From NCBI GenBank assembly GCA_019638115.1, contig JAHBUK010000001.1:1089033-1153032 (forward strand): a DNA stretch of 64,000 nucleotides, read 5' to 3'. This document shows, in pieces, positions 1 to 9,851 of this stretch (the first letter of the stretch is position 1; the number at the start of each line of letters is the position of its first letter). The position numbers and the translations under genes were made by a program. Source of the stretch: Flavobacteriales bacterium (lineage in GTDB: Bacteria; Bacteroidota; Bacteroidia; Flavobacteriales_F; PHOS-HE28). The notes under the pieces are model-generated. The model ran no database searches and was not told the origin of the DNA. It worked only from the letters and a program-made list of their open reading frames with translations.

Positions 1-1422
1 AGCAGCGAGGGCCCCATGTTGAACGGAAAGCCCGAAGGGAACTGGCGCAACTATTACCCTACTGGGGTTCTACGATCGACCGGATCACGCAGCAACCAGC
101 TTCTACAGGGTACCTGGCAATTTTTTGATGAGGAAGGGAACCTGCACAGCGAGATCACTTATGCAGCGGACAAGCGAGAGGGTCCTTCGCGCAAATTCCA
201 TCCGGACGGGACGTTACAAAGCGAGGAGACCTGGGTGAATGATGAACGGCTTGGGGTTGCCAAGTACTACCACCCCAACGGGGTATTGCAGAAGGAGATC
301 CCGTTCGTGAGCGGCAAGGAGGAGGGGATAGGCCATGAATATGGAACCGATGGCCGCATGCTATCGATCCTGCACTACCGGGCGGGAATGCTTAGGAAAC
401 GGGAGGATATCAACCGCACCGATCGAATGGGCTTAAGGCAAGGGCCTTGGAAGGAATTCCACCCCAATGGAAAAATCGCCGTGGAGGGCTCTTATGTCGA
501 TGATCGCCGGCAAGGCATATTCAAGGAGTACGACCAGAACGGCAATCTGAAGGACATGCGGAAATACGATTCGGGGGTGGAGGACCTGAAGGGGCGTGAG
601 AACTTGACCGTAGAGATCAAACGAACCTTCCATGCCGGTGGTAAAGTGGCCAGCGTTGGCAGTTATACCAAAAGCGGCAAACGAGAGGGCTTGTTCAGGG
701 AGTTCTCCCCAACAGGTGAAGTGGAGGCCGCCAAGATCTACATGGACGATCAATTGGTAAGCGAAGGCCTGGTGAATGAACTGGGTGCTCTGCAAGGCAA
801 ATGGACCGAGTACTTCGTTTCCGGTGAGAAGCGTGCGGAAGGAGAATACAAGGATGGGAAACGAGAAGGGGAGTGGACATTCTTCCACAGGGAGGGAAAG
901 GTGGAACAGAAAGGAAAGTACATGAACGGTTTACCAACTGGATCATGGCGTTGGTATCATCCCAATGGTCAGTTGCACCGCGAGGAGAACTACAGAAGGG
1001 GGAAAGAGGACGGCGCCTCCGCGGAATATGACGATGAGGGTAAGATCATTACGCAAGGTGAGTACATCGATGGTAGAAAGGAGGGACGTTGGACCTACGA
1101 ATTGGGGGACCATCGTGAAGAGGGCGAGTACAAGGATGGTCTGCGCGAGGGTAATTGGGTCTTTACCTATGAGAATGGGAAGAAGAGCTTTACGGGCAGC
1201 TTTGTGAACGGTGAACCCAATGGAAAGCACAAGTGGTATTGGCCCAATGGACAGCTTCGATCGGAAGGCAGGTACAGCATGGGCCTGGAACAAGGCGATC
1301 ATGTGTATTTCAACGAACAAGGGATCGTCCTACTGACCATTCGCTACAAGGATGGCAGGCAGATACGCATAGATGGCACCAAAGTGCCCCCTCCTTATGA
1401 ACCGGAACGCATTTCCCAATGA
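1..1422 (+). CDS. MORN/YwqK-like repeat protein, 5' end outside the window
   Basis: The reading frame is open from base 1, and the residues before the first ATG (position 16) already fit the repeat pattern, so the gene starts upstream and is partial here. The visible 473 residues consist almost entirely of about 16 degenerate repeats of 22-26 residues with the pattern G-x-W/F-x-x-Y/F, N-G and G-K/R-x-x-G. This is the MORN-like repeat annotated as the YwqK antitoxin family, which is common in secreted or surface proteins of Bacteroidota. No catalytic domain is visible and the role is unknown. The histidine kinase gene begins 21 nt downstream on the same strand, so cotranscription is possible. 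The YwqK name is historical and does not imply an antitoxin function here. Confidence 0.8.
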   Translation, partial: SSEGPMLNGKPEGNWRNYYPTGVLRSTGSRSNQLLQGTWQFFDEEGNLHSEITYAADKREGPSRKFHPDGTLQSEETWVNDERLGVAKYYHPNGVLQKEIPFVSGKEEGIGHEYGTDGRMLSILHYRAGMLRKREDINRTDRMGLRQGPWKEFHPNGKIAVEGSYVDDRRQGIFKEYDQNGNLKDMRKYDSGVEDLKGRENLTVEIKRTFHAGGKVASVGSYTKSGKREGLFREFSPTGEVEAAKIYMDDQLVSEGLVNELGALQGKWTEYFVSGEKRAEGEYKDGKREGEWTFFHREGKVEQKGKYMNGLPTGSWRWYHPNGQLHREENYRRGKEDGASAEYDDEGKIITQGEYIDGRKEGRWTYELGDHREEGEYKDGLREGNWVFTYENGKKSFTGSFVNGEPNGKHKWYWPNGQLRSEGRYSMGLEQGDHVYFNEQGIVLLTIRYKDGRQIRIDGTKVPPPYEPERISQ

Positions 1423-1443
1423 TCCATCAAAGCGGTCTTGATC

Positions 1444-4400
1444 ATGGCAAGTGATCCTGTGCAGGAGGGGCCGGAACAAGGATCCATGGAGCACCACGAG
1501 ATCGCGCAGGCCTATTTGGACCTGAAGCGGCAATACGATGATCTGGTGGGCAGGAACCTGGCCGGGGTTTTCAGGACCACCCTGGATGGGCGGTTCCTGG
1601 AATGCAACGATTCCATGGCGCGCATAATGGGATATGCAGGGCGTGATGAGTTGATGAAACTACCAGCGCATGTGCTGTACTACGATGATGTGGCCCGCGA
1701 AGAGTTCCTTGAACAGCTGAACCGCGAAAAGAAGCTGGTGAATTTCGAGATCACGCTTCGCCATAAGAACGGAAGGGCGGTACATGTGCTCGAGAACGTT
1801 TTCCTGGATGAACCCGATGGTCGACAACCGTCCATTCAAGGGACGTTGATGGATGTGAGCCAATTTCGACAAGCTGAGTTGGAACAGGCGCATTTGACCA
1901 ACAGCTACCGGAGCCTGGTGGAACATATTCGCGATGGCCTGCTCGTACTTGTGGAGGGTAGGTTCTCATATGCCAACCCGGCTGTTGTGGACTGGGTTGG
2001 ATCCCAGCCTTTGGGCAAGACCCTTGATGCTGTTATCCATCCTGCGGACATTCCCCATTTGCAACAAGTCATAGACACGGTGTTGGCAGGTGGAGAGGTA
2101 CAGCCCCACACGGCAAGAACGATCAAGGACCAGGAAGTGGTCGTGTTCGCAGCGCTGACCGTTGAAGGAGGCCAACAGGCGGTTCAATTGACCCTGCAGG
2201 ACCAGAGCTACCAGAAGTCCGTTCTTCAAGAGCGCTTGCGTGTGCAACTGGCCGAAGAGGTGAACGAGGTGTTGCGTGAAGAGATCGCGGAGCACCGCCG
2301 TACCCAGGAAGCGCTGCGTCGCTCCAAACAGTTCGCCCGCAGTTTGGTGGACAGCTCCTTGGACATGATCATAGCAGCCGATCCGGAAGGTTGGATAACG
2401 GAGTATAATCCGGCAGCGAGCCTACGTTTTGGATGGGAGGTGGAGGAGGTGATGGGCAAGAACACGGAGATCCTCTATGCGAACAAGGAGCAATTCCACA
2501 TGGTGAAGGAAGAGCTTCGCAAACACGGCGTGTTCTCCGGTGAGATCCAGAACATCACGCGGAACGGAGAGGTCTTCACCACCTATCTGGCGGCTTCGAG
2601 GTTGATCGATGAGAGTGGTAATACCATAGGCGCCATGGGGGTGTCTCGAGACATCACCCGCATGAAGCAGGACCAGGAGGCCCTGAAAGCCAGCGAAGAG
2701 CGGTATCGCGACTTGTTCGAGAACGCCACGGACTTGATACAAAGCGTGGATAGTGATGGTCGTTTCCAGTACGTGAACAACGCATGGTACAACACCCTGG
2801 GATATTCGCCGCGCGAGCTCAGGGGCTTGAGGTTGATGGACATCATACACCCGGACCATCGCGATGAATGCTTGAACAAGTTCAAGAGCCTGATCGATAA
2901 CAGGACCGCCACACCGATAGAGACCATATTCGTGGCCAAGGATGGGAGCGAGGTCCTTGTGGAAGGTAGCTCCAACGTAAGGATGCAGGAAGGAAAAGCG
3001 GTGGCCACGCGCAGCATATTCCGCGATGTGACCAGCGTACAAAAAGCCAAGCAGCGCGTTCAGGAGCACGAGGCCAAGCTCAAGGCCCTCTTCCAAACCA
3101 GCGAGCACATGTTCTGGACCGTCGATCCGAACATCAAGCTCACCTCCTATAATCAGGGTTATGCCTCCATGATGCAACGGCTCTACGGAAAGGTGCCGGA
3201 TGTGGACCGCGACCCGAAAAGTCCGCGCAAGCTTTTCGCCAGCGAGGATTACCACGCCTTCTGGGAGGAGAAGTACAAGGTGGCGCTGGGCGGAACACCG
3301 GTACACTTCGAGACCTCGCCCCTGGATAAAGGAGGGAACAGGCTGTACAATGCCATCTTCCTGAGCCCGGTATTCGGGCCCGATGGCGAGGTTACGGAGG
3401 TGTTCGGTGTGGGGCATGAGATAACGGAGCAGAAGGCCGCCGAGAGTATTGCGGAAGAGCGGAATGCAAGGCTTCAGGCCATATTCCAAAGTGCCGCGAA
3501 CATGATGATCTGGACCCTCGACCACGACCTTCGTATCACTTCCTGCAACAGGCATTTCCAGCAGCTCACAAAAGCCCATTTCGGTATACAGCCGGAGGTG
3601 GGGGATGAGTTCCTGTCCGAACATTCCTCCAAAGCCGCAGGGATGCGCAACGACCGGTATTTGGAGCGCTACAAAGCCGCCCTGCGCGGTAAGCCACAGC
3701 AGTTCGAAGCGGAACTGCTGGATGTTTCCGGGAAGACCTTGTGGGTGGAGAACTTCTTGAACCCCATAGTGGTGGATGGTGTAGTGCAGGAGATATCCTG
3801 CCTGGCCTACGACAACACCGACCGCAAGACCGCACAAATGGAGATCCTCAGGAATCTTCAAGAGAAGGAAGTGCTGCTGAAGGAGGTCCACCACCGGGTG
3901 AAGAACAACCTGCAGATCGTAAGCAGCATTTTCAACTTACAGACCGCGCATGTGGGCGAGGACGAAAGGGTATTGGGCCTGTTGCGCGATAGCCGTGATC
4001 GTATCCGCAGCATGGCCTACATCCACGAGAGCCTCTACCAGCACAAGGACTTCAGCTCCATTGATCTGGCCGGCTACATCGATGGGCTCAGCAGGAGCCT
4101 GATGATGAGCTACAGCCTGAGCGGCAAAGTGGAATTGCACACCGAGTTGGAGCCCGTGGAGTTGGTGCTCGACCAAGCCATTCCTTGCGGGCTTATCCTT
4201 AATGAATTGATCAGCAACACGCTGAAGCACGCCTTTCCCGGTCAGCTACCGGGAAACATCCGACTTGGCCTTTCCTGCTCCGGGGATCTTGTGCGAATAT
4301 CCATCCGCGACAACGGCCCCGGGTTCCCCAAGGGCTTGGACCCCAACAAGGATGGCAACCTGGGCTTGGAGCTCGTAAGGACATTGGTGGAACAGCTGGA

Positions 4401-4467
4401 TGGCACCTTGGAATTCCTTCCCGCCAAGGGGGTGGCGGTTTTGTTTACTTTTGAGCGTACCAAGTAG
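1444..4467 (+). CDS. Multi-PAS sensor histidine kinase, HisKA_2 type
   Basis: A soluble kinase of about 1007 residues without transmembrane segments, so it probably senses a cytoplasmic signal. Six PAS-like segments follow one another, at about residues 30-130, 155-245, 300-410, 425-535, 550-670 and 680-800. A HisKA_2 dimerisation domain follows with phospho-acceptor His near residue 816 in EVHHRVKNNLQ, then an HATPase_c domain with N-box NELISNTLKHA and G-box DNGPGF. I chose the ATG at 1444 over the TTG at 1438. The LytTR response regulator starts 8 nt after the stop and is the obvious phosphotransfer partner. The signal cannot be told from sequence. PAS5 and PAS6 resemble each other, which suggests internal duplication. 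Confidence 0.93.
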   Translation: MASDPVQEGPEQGSMEHHEIAQAYLDLKRQYDDLVGRNLAGVFRTTLDGRFLECNDSMARIMGYAGRDELMKLPAHVLYYDDVAREEFLEQLNREKKLVNFEITLRHKNGRAVHVLENVFLDEPDGRQPSIQGTLMDVSQFRQAELEQAHLTNSYRSLVEHIRDGLLVLVEGRFSYANPAVVDWVGSQPLGKTLDAVIHPADIPHLQQVIDTVLAGGEVQPHTARTIKDQEVVVFAALTVEGGQQAVQLTLQDQSYQKSVLQERLRVQLAEEVNEVLREEIAEHRRTQEALRRSKQFARSLVDSSLDMIIAADPEGWITEYNPAASLRFGWEVEEVMGKNTEILYANKEQFHMVKEELRKHGVFSGEIQNITRNGEVFTTYLAASRLIDESGNTIGAMGVSRDITRMKQDQEALKASEERYRDLFENATDLIQSVDSDGRFQYVNNAWYNTLGYSPRELRGLRLMDIIHPDHRDECLNKFKSLIDNRTATPIETIFVAKDGSEVLVEGSSNVRMQEGKAVATRSIFRDVTSVQKAKQRVQEHEAKLKALFQTSEHMFWTVDPNIKLTSYNQGYASMMQRLYGKVPDVDRDPKSPRKLFASEDYHAFWEEKYKVALGGTPVHFETSPLDKGGNRLYNAIFLSPVFGPDGEVTEVFGVGHEITEQKAAESIAEERNARLQAIFQSAANMMIWTLDHDLRITSCNRHFQQLTKAHFGIQPEVGDEFLSEHSSKAAGMRNDRYLERYKAALRGKPQQFEAELLDVSGKTLWVENFLNPIVVDGVVQEISCLAYDNTDRKTAQMEILRNLQEKEVLLKEVHHRVKNNLQIVSSIFNLQTAHVGEDERVLGLLRDSRDRIRSMAYIHESLYQHKDFSSIDLAGYIDGLSRSLMMSYSLSGKVELHTELEPVELVLDQAIPCGLILNELISNTLKHAFPGQLPGNIRLGLSCSGDLVRISIRDNGPGFPKGLDPNKDGNLGLELVRTLVEQLDGTLEFLPAKGVAVLFTFERTK

Positions 4468-4475
4468 AGAGCCCC

Positions 4476-5231
4476 ATGCCGCAGACCAATGTCCTTGTAG
4501 TGGAGGACGAGAGCATCGTGAGCAAGGATATCCAGAACAGCCTGAAGAAATTGGGCTATACCGTGGTAGGTGCTGCCAATACGGGTGAGACCGCGGTGAA
4601 ACTGGCCCTGGAGCATATGCCTGACATCATTCTGATGGACATCATGCTCAAAGGGGAGATGAACGGTATTGAAGCCGCCGAGACCATCCGCAAGGAGGCC
4701 AATATCCCGGTCATATTCTTGACCGCTTACGCCGACGAAAGCACCCTGGACAAGGCCAAGGTGACGCAGCCCTACGGTTACATCATCAAGCCTTTCAAGG
4801 AGATCGACATCCACACGTCGATTGAGATGGCCCTGTACAAGCACAAGAAAGAGCTGGAGGTGCTGAAGGAGCGCGATATGCTCTACGCCATTGTGGAGAA
4901 CAAGGAAAGTGCGCGTGATATCCTGTTCGTGAAAAGCAATAGCCGCCTGGTGAAGCTCAACACGAAGGACATCTATTTCATAGAAGCGCTGAAGGACTAT
5001 GTGGTGATCAATACGCTCAACACGCGTTACACCATCCACAGCACCATGAAGGATATCGAAGCCAAGCTGACGGACAGTGACTTCATCCGTGTGCACCGCA
5101 GCTTCATTGTGCGCAAAGACAAGATAACGGCCATAGAGGGCCCCAACCTGATCTTGGAGAACGACAAGAAGGTGATCCCCATTGGAGGCTCTTACAAGGA
5201 CGAGCTGGCCAAGCGACTGAACTTGGTGTAA
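4476..5231 (+). CDS. LytTR-family response regulator
   Basis: 251 residues with an N-terminal receiver domain (acidic pair E10/D11, phospho-acceptor D55 in ILMDIML, conserved T83 and K105 in YIIKPF). A short helical linker leads to a C-terminal LytTR DNA-binding domain at about residues 145-250, with the typical IYFIEALKDYVVI and FIRVHRSFIV motifs. It lies 8 nt after the PAS-rich histidine kinase and should be its output, a transcription regulator that binds direct repeats. Target promoters cannot be identified here. HisKA_2 kinase plus LytTR regulator is a frequent pair in Bacteroidota. Confidence 0.94.
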   Translation: MPQTNVLVVEDESIVSKDIQNSLKKLGYTVVGAANTGETAVKLALEHMPDIILMDIMLKGEMNGIEAAETIRKEANIPVIFLTAYADESTLDKAKVTQPYGYIIKPFKEIDIHTSIEMALYKHKKELEVLKERDMLYAIVENKESARDILFVKSNSRLVKLNTKDIYFIEALKDYVVINTLNTRYTIHSTMKDIEAKLTDSDFIRVHRSFIVRKDKITAIEGPNLILENDKKVIPIGGSYKDELAKRLNLV

Positions 5232-5257
5232 GCAGCCTTAGGCCTACCGCACTGGTG

Positions 5258-5752
5258 CTAAAGCGCCAGTATGAATACCAGAAGGCCCACGATCGTTACT
5301 ATACCTGCGGCAGCCCAGCCTGCACCGCCCTTGCGTGTGGTGGGGTCGTTGGCCACTGCTGTTTGCGGTAGCTGCATGTAGCCCGCGCTGACCAAGCTTG
5401 AATCGGCCGGCGTGGCGCTTCTGAAGTTCTTATACGTGGCCGGAAAGCCGGTTACCGTGATGGTGGTGTGCCGCTTTACCGTCTCCATTTCATACACGGG
5501 CGCCACAAGCACATCGGCATTGGCGGTGCGAATGGCGTTCACCAAGGCTTGGTTCTTCAGCTCCGCGGTGGCGGAACCGCGTGCCGTGGCCGTGCCGCGC
5601 ACCCGTTGTTCTTTCACATCCAGCTCCGCCAGTACCGGGTTCTGGATAACGCCCGGCCCATAGATCTCCATGGTCTTCGCCGTCTCTACTCGTTTTGTAG
5701 TGGAGCAGGACGCCAACAGAACAACAGCACCAAGTACCAATACGGCTTTCAT
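5258..5752 (-). CDS. Hypothetical lipoprotein with C-terminal hydrophobic segment
   Basis: 164 residues. The N-terminus MKAVLVLGAVVLLASC is a lipoprotein signal with Cys16 as the likely lipidated residue. The middle part (about residues 25-115) is soluble, with a segment reading VLVAPVYEMET. The C-terminus (about 145-164) is a Gly/Ala-rich hydrophobic stretch, possibly a membrane anchor or glycine-zipper-like element. I do not recognise the family. The gene is convergent with the LytTR regulator; a GC-rich hairpin at 5251-5270 overlaps its stop codon but has no T-run. RNase R is upstream on the same strand, about 40 nt away. Confidence 0.7.
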   Translation of the reverse strand: MKAVLVLGAVVLLASCSTTKRVETAKTMEIYGPGVIQNPVLAELDVKEQRVRGTATARGSATAELKNQALVNAIRTANADVLVAPVYEMETVKRHTTITVTGFPATYKNFRSATPADSSLVSAGYMQLPQTAVANDPTTRKGGAGWAAAGIVTIVGLLVFILAL

Positions 5753-5791
5753 GAGGGGTGGATGAGTTTGTCGGCTAATGTAGGCCTATGC

Positions 5792-8053
5792 TCATCGCCG
5801 TTTCTTCTTGCTTGTTTTTTTGGCTCCGAACTTGGCTGGTTTGGCAGCGGGTCGGTTTTTATTGCCGCCGGGCGGTTTGCCCCGCTGGAATTTTCCCGAT
5901 GTGGTGCGCCCCCCATCCTGTCGCATGGTTTCACCGGCCAGGCCAAGATCCACACTTCGGCGGGCCATGTCCACGGCCTTTACCACCACCCGCAGCTCAT
6001 CCCCCAAGCGGAAACGCCGGTCCGTGCGATGGCCGACAACAACGTAGCGCTCCTGGTCGAAACGGAAAACGTCTCCGGGTAGCTCCCGTAGCCCGATCAT
6101 ACCCTCACACTTGTTGTCCACCAGCTCCACGTAAATGCCCCAATTGGTAAGGCCACTGATGGTGCCATCGAACTCCTCGCCGATGCGGTCGCGTAGGTAC
6201 TCCGCTTGTTTGTATTTGATGCTGGCCCGTTCGGCATCGGCCGCCTGTTTCTCCATGCGCGAACTGTGCTTGCAGCTCAGCTCCAGCGAACCGCCGTCCA
6301 GCGCCATGCCACCTGCCAGGTAATGGGCCAGGGCCCGGTGCACGAGCAGGTCCGGGTACCGGCGAATGGGGCTGGTGAAGTGCGTGTAGTGCTCAAAAGC
6401 CAGCCCGTAGTGCCCTATGTTCTCGGTGGTGTATATGGCCTTGGACATACTTCGGATGGCCACTTGCTTGATCAGGTTCTCTTCTTCACTACCCTGCACA
6501 TCGCGTAGTAGCTTGTTGATGGCATGCGGTAGGTCATCGGCATGGGCCGTATCCAATTCATGCCCGAAGCTGTGCGCCAAGGCACGTAACTGGGCCACCT
6601 TTTCGGGGTCGGGTAGGTCGTGTACGCGGTAAATAAAGGGTTTGGCCTTGCCGTTCTTCGGCTTGCCCACGGATGCCGCCACTCGCTTGTTGGCCAGCAA
6701 CATGAACTCCTCGATCAGCCAGTTGGCCGGCCCCATCACCTTCTCGTACACACCCAGCGGCCGCCCCTTCTCGTCCAGTTTGAACTTCACTTCGTTGCCG
6801 CCGATCTCCAATGCACCGTTGGCAATGCGCTCCTTGCGAATGATCTGCGCCAAGTTGTGCAGGGTGAGCACCTCTTGTTTGAAGGGCCCGTCCCCACCGT
6901 CAATTATGGTCTGTGCCTCGGCATAGGCGAAGCGGTGGTGGCTGCGCATCACCGTGCGGCCGAACCACTCGCCGCGCAAACGGGCCTGTTCGTCAAGCTC
7001 GAAGATGGCGCTGAAGCCCAGCTTGTCCGTGTGTGGGTTCAGTGAGCAGAGGTCGTTGCTCAGTTTCTCCGGCAACATGGGCACCACGCGGTCCACCAAG
7101 TAAACGCTGGTGGCTCGGCTGGCCGCCTCCATGTCCACCACACTGCCGGGCTTCACGTAGTGGCTTACATCGGCGATGTGGATGCCGATCTCCCAGTTGC
7201 CATTGTCCAGCTTGCGCACGCTCAGCGCATCGTCCAGGTCCTTGGCATCGTCCGGGTCTATGGTAAGGGTGGGGATCTCCCGCACATCGCGCCGCTTGGC
7301 GATCTCCGCCGCGGTCACTCCGTTGGGTATGTCCTCGCTGGCCTTCAGCACGCTCTCCGGGAACTCCAACGGCAGTCCGAATTCCGCGAGAATGGCGTGC
7401 ATCTCCACTTGGTGCTCTCCGGCGCGGCCCAACACACGCAACACCCGTCCGCGGGGCAGATCGCGCGCGTCCTTCCATTCGCCCAGTTCAATGATGGCCT
7501 TGTCCCCTTCGCTGGCGCCGTTCGTGTCCGCCGGGCCTATGAAGAAGGGTTTTTGCACGCGCTGGTCGTCGGCTACCAGCAGGGTTCTCCCTTCGTGCCG
7601 CTGAATGGTGCCTACGAACTCGGTACGGCGGCGCTCCAGTACGGCCAACACCTTGCCCTCCGCCCTGAAGCCACGACCACCCCGGGCCTTTATCAGCACG
7701 GTATCTCCGTGCAGTGCGGTACCAATGTCGCGTTGGGGGATGAACACATCATCCACGCCGGCCTGGCCCAAGCGCACATAGCCTGCGCCCGATGCTATGA
7801 TGTCTATGGTGCCCTCGGCGGTGTCCTTGCCTCCGGTGCTGGTGTAGCGCCCTTTCTTGCCACTTTCAATGCGGCCCTCGTCCAGCAGCTGATCTATGGC
7901 ATCGAACAACAGATAGCGCTGGCTTTTGTCCTTGAAGCCCAACTGAAGGGCCAGTTGTTGGCTGGTGATCCCGGCATGCCCGGAGCGCCTTACCGCTGCG
8001 AGGACCTCCTCGTTCAATGGGGTACTGTTCCGCTCGTTTTGTTGTTTGGACAT
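5792..8053 (-). CDS. rnr: Ribonuclease R
   Basis: 753 residues, the usual length for the RNase II/R family of processive 3'-5' exoribonucleases. A winged-helix-like N-terminus and cold-shock-like domains precede the RNB catalytic domain, whose metal-binding Asp cluster is visible in IDPDDAKDLDDAL near residue 264. An S1 RNA-binding domain follows (around GTISGLTNWGIYVEL), then a Lys-rich tail typical of RNase R that aids structured-RNA unwinding. The ATG at 8053 gives the expected N-terminus. It is divergent from prs. The family role is degradation of structured RNA and rRNA/mRNA quality control. Confidence 0.96.
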   Translation of the reverse strand: MSKQQNERNSTPLNEEVLAAVRRSGHAGITSQQLALQLGFKDKSQRYLLFDAIDQLLDEGRIESGKKGRYTSTGGKDTAEGTIDIIASGAGYVRLGQAGVDDVFIPQRDIGTALHGDTVLIKARGGRGFRAEGKVLAVLERRRTEFVGTIQRHEGRTLLVADDQRVQKPFFIGPADTNGASEGDKAIIELGEWKDARDLPRGRVLRVLGRAGEHQVEMHAILAEFGLPLEFPESVLKASEDIPNGVTAAEIAKRRDVREIPTLTIDPDDAKDLDDALSVRKLDNGNWEIGIHIADVSHYVKPGSVVDMEAASRATSVYLVDRVVPMLPEKLSNDLCSLNPHTDKLGFSAIFELDEQARLRGEWFGRTVMRSHHRFAYAEAQTIIDGGDGPFKQEVLTLHNLAQIIRKERIANGALEIGGNEVKFKLDEKGRPLGVYEKVMGPANWLIEEFMLLANKRVAASVGKPKNGKAKPFIYRVHDLPDPEKVAQLRALAHSFGHELDTAHADDLPHAINKLLRDVQGSEEENLIKQVAIRSMSKAIYTTENIGHYGLAFEHYTHFTSPIRRYPDLLVHRALAHYLAGGMALDGGSLELSCKHSSRMEKQAADAERASIKYKQAEYLRDRIGEEFDGTISGLTNWGIYVELVDNKCEGMIGLRELPGDVFRFDQERYVVVGHRTDRRFRLGDELRVVVKAVDMARRSVDLGLAGETMRQDGGRTTSGKFQRGKPPGGNKNRPAAKPAKFGAKKTSKKKRR

Positions 8054-8152
8054 GGCTTTCCTTCAAGGGTGCCGCAAGTTAGCCGCCGTGCTCGCTTCGG
8101 CCGTGGGCATTCATTACCCGGGACCATGGAAAACAGGCACGACCAACAGGTG

Positions 8153-8182
8153 TTGATAACTACCGGGAGATCACTACATTTG
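8153..8182 (+). promoter_or_regulatory. Bacteroidota-type promoter for prs
   Basis: A TTG at 8153-8155 lies exactly 19 nt before TACATTTG at 8175-8182, matching the -33/-7 architecture (TTG, N19, TAnnTTTG) known for Bacteroidota primary sigma. The expected start of transcription is about 65 nt upstream of the prs ATG. Pattern match only. Confidence 0.65.
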
Positions 8183-8250
8183 CAGCCCTTTTCCCCATTT
8201 CACCAACCGAACGCTGCGGCTGGTATGAGAGCGGGGGTCGAACGGGAAAC

Positions 8251-9198
8251 ATGCAGGAAAGCTCCAAGATCTTCAGTGGTACTGCCACCAAGTACTTGTC
8301 CGAGAAGATCGCTGCGGCCAGCGGCGAGCGCTTGGGAGAGGTTTCCGTGGCCCGCTTCAGCGATGGTGAATTCCAGCCCAGTTTCGAGGAGACCGTTCGA
8401 GGCGAGTTGGTGTTCATCGTTCAGAGCACCTTCCCACCTGCCGACAATCTTTTTGAGCTGCTCATGATGGTGGATGCCGCCAAGCGCGCCAGCGCCAAGC
8501 GCATCGTAGCCGTTCTGCCGTATTTCGGTTTCGCCCGCCAGGATCGCAAGGACAAGCCACGCGTTTCCATTGGGGCCAAGCTGGTGGCCAACATGCTCAC
8601 CGCGGCCGGTGTGGATCGCATCATGACCATGGACCTGCATGCGGACCAGATCCAGGGCTTCTTCGAGGTTCCTGTGGACCACCTCTTCGCCAGCACCATC
8701 TTTCTGCCTTACATAAAAGGCTTGGGCCTTACCGACCTGGTAATGGCCGCCCCGGATACCGGTGGAACCAAGCGCGCCAACGCCTACAGCAAGCACTTGG
8801 GTTGCGATATGGCCATTTGCTACAAGCAGCGCAAAGTGGCCAACAAGGTGGACAGCATGACCGTGATCGGTGATGTGACCGGCAAGAACGTGGTGCTGGT
8901 GGATGACATGATCGACACGGCCGGAACCCTTACCAAGGCGGCCGACATGATGATGGACCTTGGCGCCCTGAGCGTGCGTGCCGTATGCACCCATGCCGTG
9001 CTGAGCGGTGAGGCCTACGAACGCATTGAGCGCAGCAGCCTCAAAGAACTCATCGTTACCGATACCATCCCCTTGCGGCCCGCACCTGGTGCGCCCACCG
9101 CCAAGATCAAGCAGCTTACCGTGGCCCAGCTTTTCGCCGACGTTATTCGTCGGGTGCGTAGCCACGAAAGCATCAGCAGCCATTTCATCATTGCATAA
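8251..9198 (+). CDS. prs: Ribose-phosphate pyrophosphokinase
   Basis: 315 residues, full length for class I PRPP synthase, which transfers pyrophosphate from ATP to ribose 5-phosphate to give PRPP for purine, pyrimidine, His, Trp and NAD synthesis. Visible signatures are the flexible-loop and ATP region YFGFARQDRKDKPR, the MDLHADQIQGFF metal/allosteric segment and the PRPP-binding motif VVLVDDMIDTAGT near residue 215. The start follows a good promoter. rplY begins 18 nt after the stop and pth follows, so prs-rplY-pth is likely one operon, an order seen in many bacteria. Confidence 0.97.
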   Translation: MQESSKIFSGTATKYLSEKIAAASGERLGEVSVARFSDGEFQPSFEETVRGELVFIVQSTFPPADNLFELLMMVDAAKRASAKRIVAVLPYFGFARQDRKDKPRVSIGAKLVANMLTAAGVDRIMTMDLHADQIQGFFEVPVDHLFASTIFLPYIKGLGLTDLVMAAPDTGGTKRANAYSKHLGCDMAICYKQRKVANKVDSMTVIGDVTGKNVVLVDDMIDTAGTLTKAADMMMDLGALSVRAVCTHAVLSGEAYERIERSSLKELIVTDTIPLRPAPGAPTAKIKQLTVAQLFADVIRRVRSHESISSHFIIA

Positions 9199-9216
9199 CC
9201 ACCCCATCCACAGGCC

Positions 9217-9810
9217 ATGAACAAAGTAACGCTCAGCGGCACCGTCCGCACCGAGGTCGGCACCAAGCAAGCCGTGCAATTGCGCCGCGATCAACGCGTG
9301 CCCTGCGTTCTTTACGGAGGCGACAAGACCATCCATTTCAGCGTGGATGAGAAAGCCCTCAACAAACTCGTCTTCACTCCCGAGGTGAATGGCATCGAGC
9401 TTGATCTCGATGGCACCACCACCTTGGCCATGATCAGCGAGAAACAGTTCCACCCCACCACGGACCGCGTCCTTCATGTGGATTTCCTGGAACTGAACGA
9501 CAACAAGCCCGCGCGCGCCAAGCTCGCCGTGCGCCTGCAGGGTCAGCCTGTTGGTGTGCGCAAGGGTGGCAAGCTCAACCAGAGCATGCGCAAGATGCGT
9601 GTGAAGGGCCTGCCCAACAGCATTCCCACCCACCTGGATGTGGATATCGCTGAATTGGACATCAACCAGACCATTCGTGTCAGCGACCTCAAGTTCGAAG
9701 GCCTTACCCTGTTGGAGCGCGAAGGCGATGTTGTTGCCGCCGTGAAGATGGTGAAGAAGGCCGAGGTGAAGACCGAGGGCGCGGACGACAAGAAGGGTAA
9801 GAAGAAGTAA
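9217..9810 (+). CDS. rplY: 50S ribosomal protein L25 / general stress protein Ctc
   Basis: 197 residues, so the long (CTC/TL5) form: an N-terminal 5S-rRNA-binding L25 domain (about residues 1-90, with RRDQRVPCVLYGG) followed by the C-terminal TL5 beta domain (about 95-180, LAVRLQGQPVGVRKGGKL). The last 20 residues are Lys-rich. It binds 5S rRNA in the large ribosomal subunit. It sits between prs and pth in the same orientation, a conserved neighbourhood. Confidence 0.95.
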   Translation: MNKVTLSGTVRTEVGTKQAVQLRRDQRVPCVLYGGDKTIHFSVDEKALNKLVFTPEVNGIELDLDGTTTLAMISEKQFHPTTDRVLHVDFLELNDNKPARAKLAVRLQGQPVGVRKGGKLNQSMRKMRVKGLPNSIPTHLDVDIAELDINQTIRVSDLKFEGLTLLEREGDVVAAVKMVKKAEVKTEGADDKKGKKK

Positions 9811-9851
9811 GCACTACGCGGGGAGTCATCCCCGTACGTGCCACCTGAGCG

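Noticed and set aside
2422..3894. 490-residue minus-strand frame
   Set aside because: Antisense to the PAS domains of the histidine kinase; His/Leu/Val-rich shadow caused by high GC, with no family resemblance.
4476..5231. Classification of the LytTR regulator as a c-di-GMP or HTH output regulator
   Set aside because: The C-terminal domain has clear LytTR motifs and no GGDEF, EAL or HTH pattern.
5251..5270. Terminator between the LytTR gene and the lipoprotein gene
   Set aside because: An 8-bp hairpin (ACTGGTGC/GCGCCAGT) exists, but it overlaps the lipoprotein stop codon and has no T-run on either side.
7160..8467. 435-residue plus-strand frame
   Set aside because: Shadow of RNase R; it also runs through the prs promoter and start.
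8200..9633. 477-residue minus-strand frame
   Set aside because: Antisense to prs and rplY; composition is that of reversed codons.
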